5,566 nt of DNA. Origin: Chloroflexota bacterium. Lineage in GTDB: Bacteria > Chloroflexota > UBA6077 > CF-72. The DNA lies in NCBI GenBank assembly GCA_019242065.1, contig JAFAWJ010000699.1:1-5566 (forward strand), in the 5' to 3' direction. Of the stretch, positions 5,256 through 5,566 are shown one piece after another. Made by a program: the position numbers and the translations under genes. The stretch's first letter is position 1, and every line of letters starts with the position of its first letter. The notes beneath the pieces are model-generated. The model saw nothing but the letters and a program-made list of their open reading frames with translations, had not been told where the DNA came from and did no database searches.

Positions 5256-5566
5256 ATGACCGCGGCGACGGCGCTCCTCATGGTGGACATGCAAAACATG
5301 TACTTGAAGGAGAACCAGCCCCGCCGCGACGTGTTCGGCTGGCCACCTATCTGGCGGTTCGACGAAGTGGTCAAAGAGTGCCAGCTGCTCCTGGCGGCCG
5401 CCCGTGATCAGCGCGTCCCGGTGATCTACACGCAAACCGGCGGCCGGCCCGATCGGGCCGACGCGATGCCCTCGATGCGGCGACTGCTGGCCAGCCTGCC
5501 CCAGGGCGCCCCGAGCCCGCTGAGCTCGACGCCCTCGCCTATCCTCGAAGCCGTCGCTCCGCAGCC
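5256..5566 (+). CDS. Isochorismatase-like (cysteine hydrolase) family protein, N-terminal part
   Basis: An open frame from ATG 5256 runs past the window end with no stop, giving 103 complete codons. It starts MTAATALLMVDMQNMYL: a first strand ending in Asp11 with the MVDMQN pattern, the first catalytic aspartate of the isochorismatase-like hydrolases. A helix follows (about 38-52, VVKECQLLLAAARDQ), then the second strand VPVIYTQT (54-61). The catalytic lysine and cysteine expected later in the family are beyond the window, so activity cannot be judged. Members hydrolyse amides, ureas or vinyl ethers (nicotinamide, carbamates, isochorismate); the substrate here is unknown. GGAGG at 5246-5250, five bases upstream, supports the start strongly. 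The ATG overlaps, as ATGA, the stop of a weak upstream frame. Confidence 0.82.
   Translation, partial: MTAATALLMVDMQNMYLKENQPRRDVFGWPPIWRFDEVVKECQLLLAAARDQRVPVIYTQTGGRPDRADAMPSMRRLLASLPQGAPSPLSSTPSPILEAVAPQ

Noticed and set aside
5001..5435. 144-residue minus-strand ORF at the right end
   Set aside because: Its first half is antisense to the isochorismatase-like gene and no family is recognisable in the rest.
1..5566. Defence system, mobile element, phage, CRISPR or RNA gene
   Set aside because: No transposase, integrase, nuclease-helicase or reverse transcriptase motifs, no regular direct repeats and no cloverleaf were found on either strand; all recognised genes are metabolic, transport or regulatory.

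Overview
The window is ordinary-looking chromosomal DNA from a high-GC bacterium, by eye about two-thirds GC, with GC-rich third codon positions. Several putative promoters carry a TAG(A/T)CT -10 box, a form common in Actinomycetota, and two genes start almost directly behind such a box without a Shine-Dalgarno sequence. That suggests an actinobacterium or another high-GC soil or freshwater lineage such as Chloroflexota. The phylum cannot be fixed from this sequence. No rRNA, tRNA, CRISPR array, IS element, phage gene or recognisable defence system was seen.

Layout, left to right. (1) 1-69 is the last 22 codons of an unidentified plus-strand gene. It converges on (2) 95-1006 (minus), a ten-helix RhtA/EamA-type exporter. 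(3) A 64-bp gap holding a palindromic promoter separates this exporter from (4) 1071-1571 (plus), a divergently transcribed Lrp/AsnC-family regulator. This is the classic arrangement of an amino-acid-sensing regulator beside the exporter it may control. (5) The regulator's stop codon overlaps the stop of the convergent gene at 1568-2338 (minus), a fusion of a SnoaL/NTF2-like domain to a pyridoxamine-phosphate-oxidase-like FMN split barrel. (6) Upstream of it on the same strand is 2393-2878, a short YdjM-type membrane-bound metal-dependent hydrolase. (7) A 129-bp divergent promoter region leads to a plus-strand pair, an OsmC-family protein (3008-3568) and, 19 bp later, a flavin-dependent monooxygenase-like oxidoreductase (3588-4832). 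(8) 4833-5255 has no recognisable gene; it has an AT-richer centre, inverted repeats, weak ORFs and a promoter near its right end. (9) 5256 to the window end is the N-terminal 103 codons of an isochorismatase-like hydrolase, cut by the window edge.

Functionally there are two plausible units. One is the exporter plus regulator, for efflux of an amino acid or related metabolite. The other is the OsmC plus flavoprotein operon, for thiol or peroxide and flavin redox chemistry. The FMN-barrel fusion adds a third flavin-type protein nearby, but nothing shows that it works with them. Nothing here is convincingly a new system. The points most worth a second look are the shared TAGWCT promoter box with apparent leaderless starts, the SnoaL-FMN barrel fusion, the OsmC-flavoprotein pairing and the unexplained 420-bp segment.
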